A stretch of 6,797 nucleotides of DNA, from NCBI GenBank assembly GCA_039029535.1, contig JBCCFW010000266.1, positions 1 to 6,797 on the forward strand, read 5' to 3'. Each line of letters opens with the position of its first letter. Within the stretch, counting starts at the first letter, position 1. The notes below the pieces were generated by a model. The model searched no databases, was not told the DNA's origin, and saw nothing but the letters and a program-made list of their open reading frames with translations. Shown here one piece after another: positions 1-5,896 of this stretch. The position numbers and the translations under genes are program-made. The DNA comes from JBCCFW01 sp039029535. Lineage in GTDB: Bacteria; Acidobacteriota; JBCCFW01.

Positions 1-647
1 GCCGACGCGAAGGTCTGGCTGAAGGTGTACGGGTACGGACCGCCGTTTCCGACGCCGCGGACCGAGTCGGCTCCCAGCGCCGCCTCGTAGGTCACGCCGC
101 CGATCGTGCCGCTGCCGGCCTCGATGACGATGAAGCCCACCGTCTCATCGGCCCGGGTCGCGTCGGGATCCTCACACACCGTCTTGCCCGTCACCAGCGC
201 GCTGGCGGAGGGCGGATTGGTCCGTGAGGTGCCCTGACACCAGAACACCGACCAGGAGGGATCGTTCTCGCTCATGACCTGACCGAGCACGACCGGGTCA
301 GCGTACGACTGGCCGTAGCCCTGGGACTGGCCGAGCCAGCTGTTGTTGTCATCGGTCACGGTCGAGAGGTAGGTCTGCGCCTCGATGTTCACGCCGTCGA
401 TCGTCCAGGTGCCCGCCTCGACGACGAGACAGCTCACGAGCTCGGCGCTCACCGAGGCGCCGGCGGCGCTCTGAAGACGCAGGTCGAAGCTCCCGGAGCC
501 CACGTTGCTCACGCGAGCCACGATCGGCGTGGTGTTGTTGGCGTAGTTGACCGAGCAGGCGACGACCGGGTCGTCGTAGGTGTTGGTCAAGCTGATGGTG
601 GTCGCCGTGCCACCCACCGTGGCTACGACGGACTCGAGTCGGGCGAC
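1..647 (-). repeat. Beta module, second copy (partial), in the protease stalk
   Basis: Protein residues 1335-1549 of the protease. It aligns without gaps to the first copy at a fixed offset of 1314 bases (438 codons). Shared landmarks include DDNNSW, NDPxWSVFWCQG, TGKTVCED, GFIVIE and YEAALGAD. Over a 90-residue stretch compared by eye I count about 24 differences. The last 65 or so residues expected from the first copy lie beyond the window. Domain identity is uncertain; the repeated PVV and ETVxYLVVEAG patterns suggest a beta-sandwich related to H-type-lectin-like repeats. Confidence 0.8.
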
Positions 648-3600
648 GGGGCCACTGAGGCACTCGTCGGTGACCTCGTCACAGCCCTGACCGGCGCAAG
701 GGTCACTGCCCGACTGACAGCCGAGGACCGGGTCGCAGGTCTCCGTGCCGTTGCAGAACAGCCCGTCGTCGCAGGCCGAGTCGTCCGGTGCGTTGCTGCA
801 CGCGTCGTTGCCGCCATCGCAGCTGTCGATGGTGCAGCCGACGCCGTCGTCACAGCTCGGTGGCGTCCCGGGCTGACAGCCGATGGCCGGGTCGCAGGTC
901 TCGATCCCGTTGCAGAAGATCCCGTCGTCACAGAGGGAGTCGTCGGGGCCGTTGTCGCAGGAGTCGGACGCCTCGTTGCAAGAGTCGATCGTGCAGGCGA
1001 TGCCGTCGTCGCACGCCGGCGGGGTCCCGGGGTCGCAGCTCCCCGCGTTGTTGCAGGTCTCGTCACCGTTGCACCAGAGACCGTCGTCGCACTCGGCGTC
1101 GTCGACGCAGCCGGCGGCGGGGTAGGCGAAGGCCGTCGCGAACACTGCGTAGCCGACCTGCTCGCTGGTGTGCGCGCGCTCGGTGTCACCGATCTGATCC
1201 TCGTCGATGGACAGGCCGAGCGTCGTGGCGGTGAGGGGCGAGGCGCCGTGGGTCTGAGCCCAGCCACCGTTGTTGCCGTCCATCGCCGCCATGGTCACCA
1301 CCGCCACCTCGGGAACCGACGCGAACGCCGAGGAGAAGGTGTAGGTGTACGGAGGAGCGTTGGTCACGCCGAGCACGGTGTCGGCTCCGAGAGCCGCCTC
1401 GTACTCGACCCCGCCGATCGAGCCGTGACCGGTCTCGATGACGATGAAGCCGATGGTCTCGTCCGCCCTGGGCACCGTGGTGTCCTCGCAGACGGTCTTC
1501 CCGGTGCGGATCGTCGAGGCCGACGGTGGATCGGTGCGCGAGGCCCCCTGGCACCAGAAGACCGACCAGGCCGGGTCGTTGCTGCTCATGACCTGACCGA
1601 GAACGACCGGGTTGGTGTACGACTGGAGGTAGCTCTGGGCCTCGCCGACCCAGCTGTTGTTGTCGTCGGTGACCGTCGAGGTGACCGTCTGAGCCTCGAT
1701 GGCGACGCCGTCGATGGTCCACGCACCGGCCTCGACGACCAGATAGCTCACCGTCTCCGCGGCGACCGCTCCACCGGAGGGGTTCACCAGTCGGACGTCG
1801 AAGCTGCCGGAGACGACGTTGCTCATGCGGGTGACCGTGGGCGTGGCGTTGCTGGCGTACTGCACCGAGCAGACGACGACGGGATCGACGTAGTCGTGCA
1901 CGAGGTCGACCGTCACCGCCGAGCCTCCGACGACGACCGTGCCGGTCTCCATCTGGGCCGTGGCGCCGGCGATGCACTGGTCGATGGCTTCGTCACAGCC
2001 CTGACCCGGGCAGGGATCGCTGCCGGACTGACAGGTGCCGCCGGAGCAGGTCTCGTCACCATTGCAGAAGAGCCCGTCGTCGCAGTCGGCATCGACCAGG
2101 CATTGCAAGCAGGTGTCGGACGTCTCGTTGCAGGACTGACCCGGGCAGGGATCGGAGCCGCTCACGCAACCGAGGACGGGATCGCAGGTCTCGACGCCGT
2201 TGCAGAACAGGCCGTCGTCACAGGCCGAGTCGACCGGCACGTTGTCGCAGGAGTCGGTGGCCTCGTTGCAGGAGTCGGTGGTGCAGCTGACACCGTCATC
2301 GCAGTTCGGAGGCGTGCCGGCCTGGCAACCCAGGACGGAGTCACAGGTCTCCGTTCCGTTGCAGAAGAGCCCGTCGTCACAGGCCGGCGGCGTGCCGGCC
2401 TGGCAGGTGCCGAAGCCGTCGCAGGTCTCGACGCCGTTGCAGGCGTCGCCGTCGTCACAGGCGGCGTCGCTGGTGCACTCGCAGGCGGGGCAGGGACCAC
2501 CGCAGTCGATGCGGTCCTCGCCCTGGTTCTGGATCCCGTCGCTGCAGGACGGACCCCCGCCACCACCGGCGGCATGGAGCTGAACGTCGTCCAGGTTCCA
2601 GCCGCAGAACTGCCAGGAACCATCGGTCGTGCCCATGGTCCAGCGGAGGTAGACGGTGGATTGGCCGTCGGCCACGCCGGAGATGTCGAATTCTTGGAGC
2701 GACCAGCTCGTGTCGGCGACCTCGGCCGCGTTCTCCCAGAGGGTCGTCCAGTTGCTGCCGTCGTTGCTCACCCGGAAGTAGGCGTGGTCGTAGAGCGGCT
2801 GCTCGACGCCGAGCCAGCGCTGGAAGCGCACGGTCACGCTGGTCAGGCCGCTGCAGTCGATGGCCGTGCTGGTGACGTGGGTCTCCACGAGGTTGTTGGC
2901 ATAGTCCCCGTTCAGGTCGTAGCCCAGCACGTTGCTGCCGGTGGCGCCGCCGGTCGGGTCCGGTCCGCCGTGCTGTCCACCGCCGCCGGTCGGGACGCCG
3001 TGGGCCCACTGACCCTGGGTGGTCCAACCCGGATCGGTGCTCATGTCCCACTCCTGGATCAAGTTGAGGCAGGAGTCGGTCGCCTCGTCGCAGAGGTCGG
3101 CGCAGGGCGGAGCACCGCTCACGCAGTCGCCCGCGTCGCAGGTCTCGGCGCCGTTGCAGAAGAGCCCGTCGTCGCAATCACCGTCGACGCTACAAGGGGT
3201 GATGAGACTCAGCGAGTCGATGACGTCGATGCGACCGTGTCCGTAGGCGCGGTCGAAGCCGGCGGGACCGAGGTCGACCGCTCCGTCACGGATGATCTGA
3301 CGGACCTCGGCCGGCGTCAGGGTCGGGTCGGCATCGAGGATGAGGGCGGCCAGACCCGCGACCATCGGAGAGGCCTGGCTGGTTCCGCTCTGACCCGTGA
3401 TCGACGAGCCGCCGGCGGCGTTGCTCGCCGACTGGATCACCGAGCCGGGGGCGGTCACGTCGAGGAAGTCGCTCTCGTTGCTGAAGCAGACGACCTGGTC
3501 TCGGCCAGGGCTGTTGTCGACGCAGACGCCCCAGTTGAAGTTGGACGTGCCGTCCTCGCAGTTGGGGTAGTCGTCCTTGTAGACGGCACCGACGGCGATG

Positions 3601-4649
3601 ACGTCCGCACCGCAGGCGGGTGAGCCCATCGAGTTCGTGTTGTTCTCGTTGCCGGAAGCAGCGACGACCACGACGCCCGCGGCGACCGCGTTGTTCGAGG
3701 CGATGGCCCAGGGATGCGTGCAGGCGCCGCTGGTGAAGTTGCCGGTGCCGATGCTCAGGTTGATCACGTCGGCGCGGCCACCGGTGGGGCTCTGGTCTGC
3801 GCAGTGGTCGATGCCGGCGATGATGTCGCTGTCGGAGCCGCCGCCGGCCGCGTTGAGGATCTTGGCGCCGATGAGGGTCGCGCCGGGGGCGACGCCCTGG
3901 AAGGGCTCGGTGCCATCGCAACCGAAGTCGACGGTGAGCCCCGTGCCACCGACCGCGATGCCGGCCACGTGGGCGCCGTGGCCGTTGTCGTCGTCGGGGT
4001 TCCCATCGTCGTTGGCGAAGTCGTAGCTCGCGGCGGCATCGATGCGCGAGGAGTACATGGCGTGGTCCATGTCGATGCCGGTGTCGGCCACGCAGACCCG
4101 GACGCCGGTGCCGTCGACGTCCAGCCCGGCGGCGGTGAGCTGACTCTGGAGGCCTCGCACCTGGGGCGTCGACTCGTCGAGCTTGACGACCTCGGGGTGG
4201 TACTCGTCCTCGGTCACGTTCACCACGCCGGGCATGCGTCGCAGCTCCTCGAGGAGCGAGCGGGGCACGTTGCGGACGTTGACGACGTCCGGCAGCACCG
4301 TCCGGTACTCGTAGCGGACGAAGCCACCTCCTTCGGTGGCGAAGCGCTTCACGTCTTCACGCTTGGCGGAGTGGAGAGGAGCCGTCGAGTCCAGCCAGAC
4401 CAGGACGCTGAGACGTTCGCCGTCGATCGGTGGGCCCCCGAGCTTGGGATCGGGGGTCCAGGTCGGCTCGCCGAGGGGTGTCGGAGCAGGGGGTGGATCC
4501 ACCAGCAGGAGCCGGGGTCCTTCGCCCGTGTCGAAGCGGCGATCTCCGTTCTCTCCTCCGGAGGTGAGACTGCCGGTGAGCATCAGGCACGAGAACGTGA
4601 CGGCCAGGAACGAGAGGAGGTGCAGCGGACGGACGGGGGCTGGCTTCAT
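1..4649 (-). CDS. Secreted subtilisin-like (S8) serine protease with Cys-rich repeat stalk, 3' end cut by window edge
   Basis: The frame is open from ATG at 4649 to the window edge: 1549 residues with no stop. Landmarks checked along its length all stay in one frame. Residues 1-30 form a signal peptide (MKPAPVR, then a hydrophobic stretch). Residues about 81-150 resemble an I9 propeptide that would keep the enzyme inactive until processed. The S8 domain spans about 178-475. Its catalytic residues are Asp189 (VADTGID), His224 (NGHGAHVAG), oxyanion Asn334 (ASGNENN) and Ser424 (GTSQASPMVAG), so it should be active. Then follow a Cys block (486-527), a jelly-roll/MAM-like domain (about 531-693, ending GWNLDDVQLHA), a Gly linker, Cys-rich array 1 (702-892), a beta module (898-1180), Cys-rich array 2 (1181-1330) and a second module copy (from 1335, incomplete). 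Family knowledge predicts export and extracellular proteolysis. Binding or surface display by the stalk is inference. Any anchor or sorting signal lies outside the window. Confidence 0.95.
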   Translation of the reverse strand, partial: MKPAPVRPLHLLSFLAVTFSCLMLTGSLTSGGENGDRRFDTGEGPRLLLVDPPPAPTPLGEPTWTPDPKLGGPPIDGERLSVLVWLDSTAPLHSAKREDVKRFATEGGGFVRYEYRTVLPDVVNVRNVPRSLLEELRRMPGVVNVTEDEYHPEVVKLDESTPQVRGLQSQLTAAGLDVDGTGVRVCVADTGIDMDHAMYSSRIDAAASYDFANDDGNPDDDNGHGAHVAGIAVGGTGLTVDFGCDGTEPFQGVAPGATLIGAKILNAAGGGSDSDIIAGIDHCADQSPTGGRADVINLSIGTGNFTSGACTHPWAIASNNAVAAGVVVVAASGNENNTNSMGSPACGADVIAVGAVYKDDYPNCEDGTSNFNWGVCVDNSPGRDQVVCFSNESDFLDVTAPGSVIQSASNAAGGSSITGQSGTSQASPMVAGLAALILDADPTLTPAEVRQIIRDGAVDLGPAGFDRAYGHGRIDVIDSLSLITPCSVDGDCDDGLFCNGAETCDAGDCVSGAPPCADLCDEATDSCLNLIQEWDMSTDPGWTTQGQWAHGVPTGGGGQHGGPDPTGGATGSNVLGYDLNGDYANNLVETHVTSTAIDCSGLTSVTVRFQRWLGVEQPLYDHAYFRVSNDGSNWTTLWENAAEVADTSWSLQEFDISGVADGQSTVYLRWTMGTTDGSWQFCGWNLDDVQLHAAGGGGGPSCSDGIQNQGEDRIDCGGPCPACECTSDAACDDGDACNGVETCDGFGTCQAGTPPACDDGLFCNGTETCDSVLGCQAGTPPNCDDGVSCTTDSCNEATDSCDNVPVDSACDDGLFCNGVETCDPVLGCVSGSDPCPGQSCNETSDTCLQCLVDADCDDGLFCNGDETCSGGTCQSGSDPCPGQGCDEAIDQCIAGATAQMETGTVVVGGSAVTVDLVHDYVDPVVVCSVQYASNATPTVTRMSNVVSGSFDVRLVNPSGGAVAAETVSYLVVEAGAWTIDGVAIEAQTVTSTVTDDNNSWVGEAQSYLQSYTNPVVLGQVMSSNDPAWSVFWCQGASRTDPPSASTIRTGKTVCEDTTVPRADETIGFIVIETGHGSIGGVEYEAALGADTVLGVTNAPPYTYTFSSAFASVPEVAVVTMAAMDGNNGGWAQTHGASPLTATTLGLSIDEDQIGDTERAHTSEQVGYAVFATAFAYPAAGCVDDAECDDGLWCNGDETCNNAGSCDPGTPPACDDGIACTIDSCNEASDSCDNGPDDSLCDDGIFCNGIETCDPAIGCQPGTPPSCDDGVGCTIDSCDGGNDACSNAPDDSACDDGLFCNGTETCDPVLGCQSGSDPCAGQGCDEVTDECLSGPVARLESVVATVGGTATTISLTNTYDDPVVACSVNYANNTTPIVARVSNVGSGSFDLRLQSAAGASVSAELVSCLVVEAGTWTIDGVNIEAQTYLSTVTDDNNSWLGQSQGYGQSYADPVVLGQVMSENDPSWSVFWCQGTSRTNPPSASALVTGKTVCEDPDATRADETVGFIVIEAGSGTIGGVTYEAALGADSVRGVGNGGPYPYTFSQTFAS
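660..1109 (-). repeat. Cys-rich repeat array 2 in the protease stalk
   Basis: Residues 1181-1330. Two unit types alternate strictly as A-B-A-B-A. Unit A is built on CDDGLFCNGTETCDPVLGC followed by QxGxPP or a QSGSDPC tail. Unit B is built on CDDGxxCTIDSCNEASDSC followed by NxPDDS. Regular Cys spacing and export through a signal peptide imply a disulfide-bonded rod. The acidic DD-G turns could bind calcium, but this is inference. Such repeats are common in large secreted proteins of Myxococcota, Planctomycetota and similar bacteria. Confidence 0.85.
1110..1958 (-). repeat. Beta module, first copy, in the protease stalk
   Basis: Residues 898-1180, complete. It contains three diverged internal repeats of about 95 residues. 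Each has a Y/F-x-x-P-x-V strand (Pro923, Pro1014, Pro1113) and, later, an E-x-V/I-x-Y/F strand (965-975 ETVSYLVVEAG, 1063-1074 DETIGFIVIETG, 1162-1172 SEQVGYAVFAT). Cysteines at 927, 1033 and 1054 could form disulfides; the first and third repeats keep fewer of them. The pattern resembles the H-type lectin fold, so glycan binding is possible but unproven. Confidence 0.75.
1974..2546 (-). repeat. Cys-rich repeat array 1 in the protease stalk
   Basis: Residues 702-892. It opens with CSDGIQNQGEDRIDCGGPC, a motif often seen in secreted proteins of Myxococcota and Bacteroidota. Units then follow in the order A-A-B-A-A, where A is CDDGxxCNGxETC and B is CDDGVSCTTDSCNEATDSC. The first A unit is divergent (CDDGDACNGVETC). 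The last unit with its tail (QSGSDPCPGQGCDE) matches the end of array 2 with one codon of length difference, so it belongs to the duplicated unit. Confidence 0.85.
2571..3059 (-). other. Jelly-roll / MAM-like domain of the protease
   Basis: Residues 531-693. Recognisable features are WxxQGQWAHGVPTGGG, a GGPDPTGG stretch, DLNGDYANN, VRFQRWLGVE, the YDHAYFRVSNDGSNW strand, WSLQEFDISG, and the terminal GWNLDDVQLHA. This order is typical of MAM-like beta jelly rolls found after catalytic domains of secreted bacterial proteases. The role is probably substrate or surface binding. The exact domain family cannot be fixed by eye. Confidence 0.7.
3069..3194 (-). repeat. Isolated Cys-rich unit directly after the S8 domain
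   Basis: Residues 486-527, one type A unit (CSVDGDCDDGLFCNGAETC) with a tail ending CDEATDSC. It separates the protease domain, which ends near GHGRIDVIDSL at about 480, from the jelly-roll/MAM-like domain that begins near EWDMS (Trp534). It is the same family as the larger arrays and probably acts as a disulfide-stiffened spacer. Confidence 0.8.
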
Positions 4650-4655
4650 GGAGGA

Positions 4656-4660
4656 CCCTC
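4656..4660 (-). promoter_or_regulatory. Ribosome binding site of the protease gene
   Basis: On the minus strand GAGGG lies six bases before the ATG at 4649. This supports the start that gives a clean signal peptide. The six bases between are TCCTCC, which could locally pair with the GAGG of the site. Confidence 0.6.
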
Positions 4661-4668
4661 ATTGTTGT

Positions 4669-4685
4669 CGACTCGCATCGAGTCG
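4669..4685 (-). promoter_or_regulatory. Hairpin just upstream of the protease ribosome binding site
   Basis: CGACTCG and CGAGTCG form a perfect 7-bp stem around a 3-base loop, eight bases before the GAGGG ribosome binding site. It could affect mRNA stability or translation, or be a DNA operator half-site pair. The sequence alone does not decide. Confidence 0.45.
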
Positions 4686-4760
4686 GACCTTCATGAGCAG
4701 CCGAGCACTTCTTCGATTGTCGTGGTCTGCAGGCGAGAGATGGCCGGGACGACGCCATCT

Positions 4761-4776
4761 TTCGAGACGTCTCGAA
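4761..4776. promoter_or_regulatory. Perfect 16-bp palindrome, candidate operator
   Basis: TTCGAGACGTCTCGAA reads identically on both strands. It lies about 110 bases upstream of the protease start. A further TCGAGAC follows immediately at 4777-4783, giving three half-site copies in alternating orientation, as at some repressor or activator sites. No specific regulator family is recognised. Confidence 0.45.
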
Positions 4777-4812
4777 TCGAGACAGGGGCTGCTCAGGACT
4801 GAGAGCCCGATG

Positions 4813-4830
4813 TTAGTCCTCGGTGACTAA
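4813..4830 (-). terminator. Weak stem-loop downstream of the unknown gene
   Basis: TTAGTC and GACTAA form a 6-bp stem with a 6-base loop, 36 bases after the stop codon at 4866-4868. There is no T-run after it in the direction of transcription and the stem is AT-rich, so an intrinsic terminator is doubtful. It may be a protein-binding dyad instead. Confidence 0.2.
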
Positions 4831-4865
4831 GGGAATCCAGGGAGGTGGTCAGCATGGGTCGAAGA

Positions 4866-5771
4866 TCATGAGTCGAAGAGGACGCCGAGCTCGGCTTCGT
4901 CACCGTCTTCCAGCAGGGTGGGATCGAGACCGAGCCGAGCGGCGAGCCGCATCCGCGATGTCGGAACGGCTGCGCCTCGGTTCTCACGGTCGTCATCACC
5001 TGCGCTCGTCAGGGCGCGACCCGCGGTGGCGAAGTAGGTCTCCGGGCTGTCCTTCGGATCCGGCGGTGTCGGCACGTCGAGCAGCTCGGCGTTGTCTCCC
5101 ACCAGCTCGTGGAAGACGGCCTGCTGCTCTCGCTGAAGACGACGGAGCTCCTCGCGGGCGGCGTCGGCCTCGTCCGCCGACGGCCCCGACTCGAGTGATC
5201 TCAGCGTCGCGAGGGCGCCGGACATGAGGGCACCCTCGGTCTTCCGGTCGGGCTCGTCGGGGAGCGGTCCGTCGATTCCGAGGAGCTCGGCATGACGACG
5301 GAGCCAGGTGACGTTGGAGATCACCTCGAGCCGGACCTGCTCCTGCATCCGTTGGACGAAGCTCAGCGTCTGTCGGCTGCGCTCGGTCTCCCGCTGCGGG
5401 TGCGAGCGAAGGGAGTCCTCGGAGACGTCGCCCTCCCTCTCGTCCGCGAAGTCGTCGGGGATCGCCGTCATGGGGTCGAGGTCGGGGTCGTCGAGGGCGA
5501 TCGCGCCGAGGGGCAGGCCGTCGCGAACCAGCACGAGCCGAGCCGCGGCCTCGTCGGGCCCCTTCACGACGGCCGGGCAGCTCAGCTCGTGGCTGAGCGC
5601 CTGAGCGATCTCGAGGGTCTCGAGCGCCGGCGCCTCGACGAGGACGGTGGTCCACGCCCCACGCGGCCACGCGACGCTCGTCGGGTGGACCAGCTCGAGC
5701 CGTTGGAGGGCGTCTCGGAGGGCGAGAGGGGCACGGTGGCGCAGGTGCAGGCGTCGAGAGGAAGTCGTCAC
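4866..5771 (-). CDS. Uncharacterised soluble protein, about 301 aa
   Basis: I do not recognise the family. The frame is open further upstream to an ATG at 5867. The residues encoded above 5771 are low-complexity Pro/Arg-rich and overlap the promoter and leader of the divergent gene, so I place the start at GTG 5771 (MTTSSRRLHLRHRAPLAL). No clear ribosome binding site precedes it, and the start is uncertain. There is no signal peptide or membrane segment. Residues about 35-95 look like a compact alpha/beta domain (WTTVLVEAP, LSHELSCPAVVKG, RLVLVRDGLPLGAIALDD). Residues about 96-125 are an acidic linker. Residues about 125-235 are largely helical with heptad-like stretches (QRMQEQVRLEV; AAREELRRLQREQQ). 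The C-terminus is acidic (LEDGDEAELGVLFDS). Codon use and amino-acid makeup look coding throughout. A cytosolic role is likely; no function is assigned. Confidence 0.75.
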   Translation of the reverse strand: MTTSSRRLHLRHRAPLALRDALQRLELVHPTSVAWPRGAWTTVLVEAPALETLEIAQALSHELSCPAVVKGPDEAAARLVLVRDGLPLGAIALDDPDLDPMTAIPDDFADEREGDVSEDSLRSHPQRETERSRQTLSFVQRMQEQVRLEVISNVTWLRRHAELLGIDGPLPDEPDRKTEGALMSGALATLRSLESGPSADEADAAREELRRLQREQQAVFHELVGDNAELLDVPTPPDPKDSPETYFATAGRALTSAGDDDRENRGAAVPTSRMRLAARLGLDPTLLEDGDEAELGVLFDS

Positions 5772-5778
5772 GGCGCCA

Positions 5779-5807
5779 TTGAACCGGGGTCGTGACGGTC
5801 CTGTAAA
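5779..5807 (+). promoter_or_regulatory. Candidate sigma70-type promoter for the DUF1573 gene
   Basis: TTGAAC (5779-5784) and TGTAAA (5802-5807) are separated by 17 bases. Each matches the -35 or -10 consensus at four of six positions, and they sit in one of the few AT-richer patches of this region. This predicts a leader of roughly 80 bases. The match is modest and the organism's sigma preferences are unknown. Confidence 0.35.
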
Positions 5808-5859
5808 GAAACGGCGCGGACCCGGGATCGCCGTCGAGGCGGGCGGTAGATCTCTCCCT

Positions 5860-5877
5860 GCGAGCAACGGTGCTCGC
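5860..5877 (+). promoter_or_regulatory. Leader hairpin just upstream of the DUF1573 ribosome binding site
   Basis: GCGAGCA and TGCTCGC form a perfect 7-bp stem around the 4-base loop ACGG, ending four bases before AGGAGA. The position mirrors the hairpin in front of the protease gene. It could modulate translation, protect the 5' end, or be an operator dyad. Confidence 0.45.
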
Positions 5878-5881
5878 CCTC

Positions 5882-5887
5882 AGGAGA
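5882..5887 (+). promoter_or_regulatory. Ribosome binding site of the DUF1573 gene
   Basis: AGGAGA lies nine bases before ATG 5897. It decides this start over an in-frame GTG at 5870, which would put the site inside the coding sequence and spoil the signal peptide. Confidence 0.75.
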
Positions 5888-5896
5888 ATCCTCGCC

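Larger units (their letters stand above)
4650..4865. promoter_or_regulatory. Dyad-rich intergenic region / leader of the protease gene
   Basis: There is no convincing reading frame here. The region holds several inverted repeats: 4669-4685 (7-bp arms, 3-base loop), 4694-4702 with 4787-4795 (9-bp arms, far apart), 4738-4760 (7-bp arms, 9-base loop), 4761-4776 (perfect 16-bp palindrome), 4769-4783 (6-bp arms, 3-base loop, mutually exclusive with the palindrome), 4792-4803 (5-bp arms) and 4813-4830 (6-bp arms). Both flanking genes read leftward, so the region is the 3' flank of the unknown gene and the upstream region of the protease. I see no clear -35/-10 pair. Confidence 0.6.
5772..5896. promoter_or_regulatory. 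Divergent intergenic region
   Basis: This region separates the minus-strand unknown gene from the plus-strand DUF1573 gene and must hold the start signals of both. A rightward promoter candidate, a leader hairpin and a ribosome binding site can be seen. No convincing leftward promoter was found. Confidence 0.6.

Noticed and set aside
660..2546. CRISPR-like or non-coding tandem repeat
   Set aside because: The regular DNA repeats are codon-phased copies of Cys-rich protein units with variation at third positions, not identical repeats with unique spacers.
1170..3623. An 817-codon open frame on the plus strand
   Set aside because: It lies wholly antisense to the protease, whose minus-strand frame shows clear domains and catalytic motifs. 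Its translation is Gly/Ala/Val/Arg/Asp-rich with no domain. GC-rich repetitive Cys/Asp codons explain the lack of stops.
4580..4649. Lipoprotein signal in the protease
   Set aside because: Cys21 follows a hydrophobic stretch, but the preceding residues (TFS) do not fit a lipobox well, so a standard signal peptide is favoured.
3714..4802. A 362-codon open frame on the plus strand
   Set aside because: It is antisense to the catalytic part of the protease and has shadow-frame composition. Its C-terminal end crosses the intergenic dyads.
5772..5867. N-terminal extension of the unknown gene to ATG 5867
   Set aside because: The extra 32 residues are Pro/Arg-rich and non-domain-like, and they overlap the leader hairpin and promoter of the divergent gene. 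GTG 5771 is preferred, with reservation.
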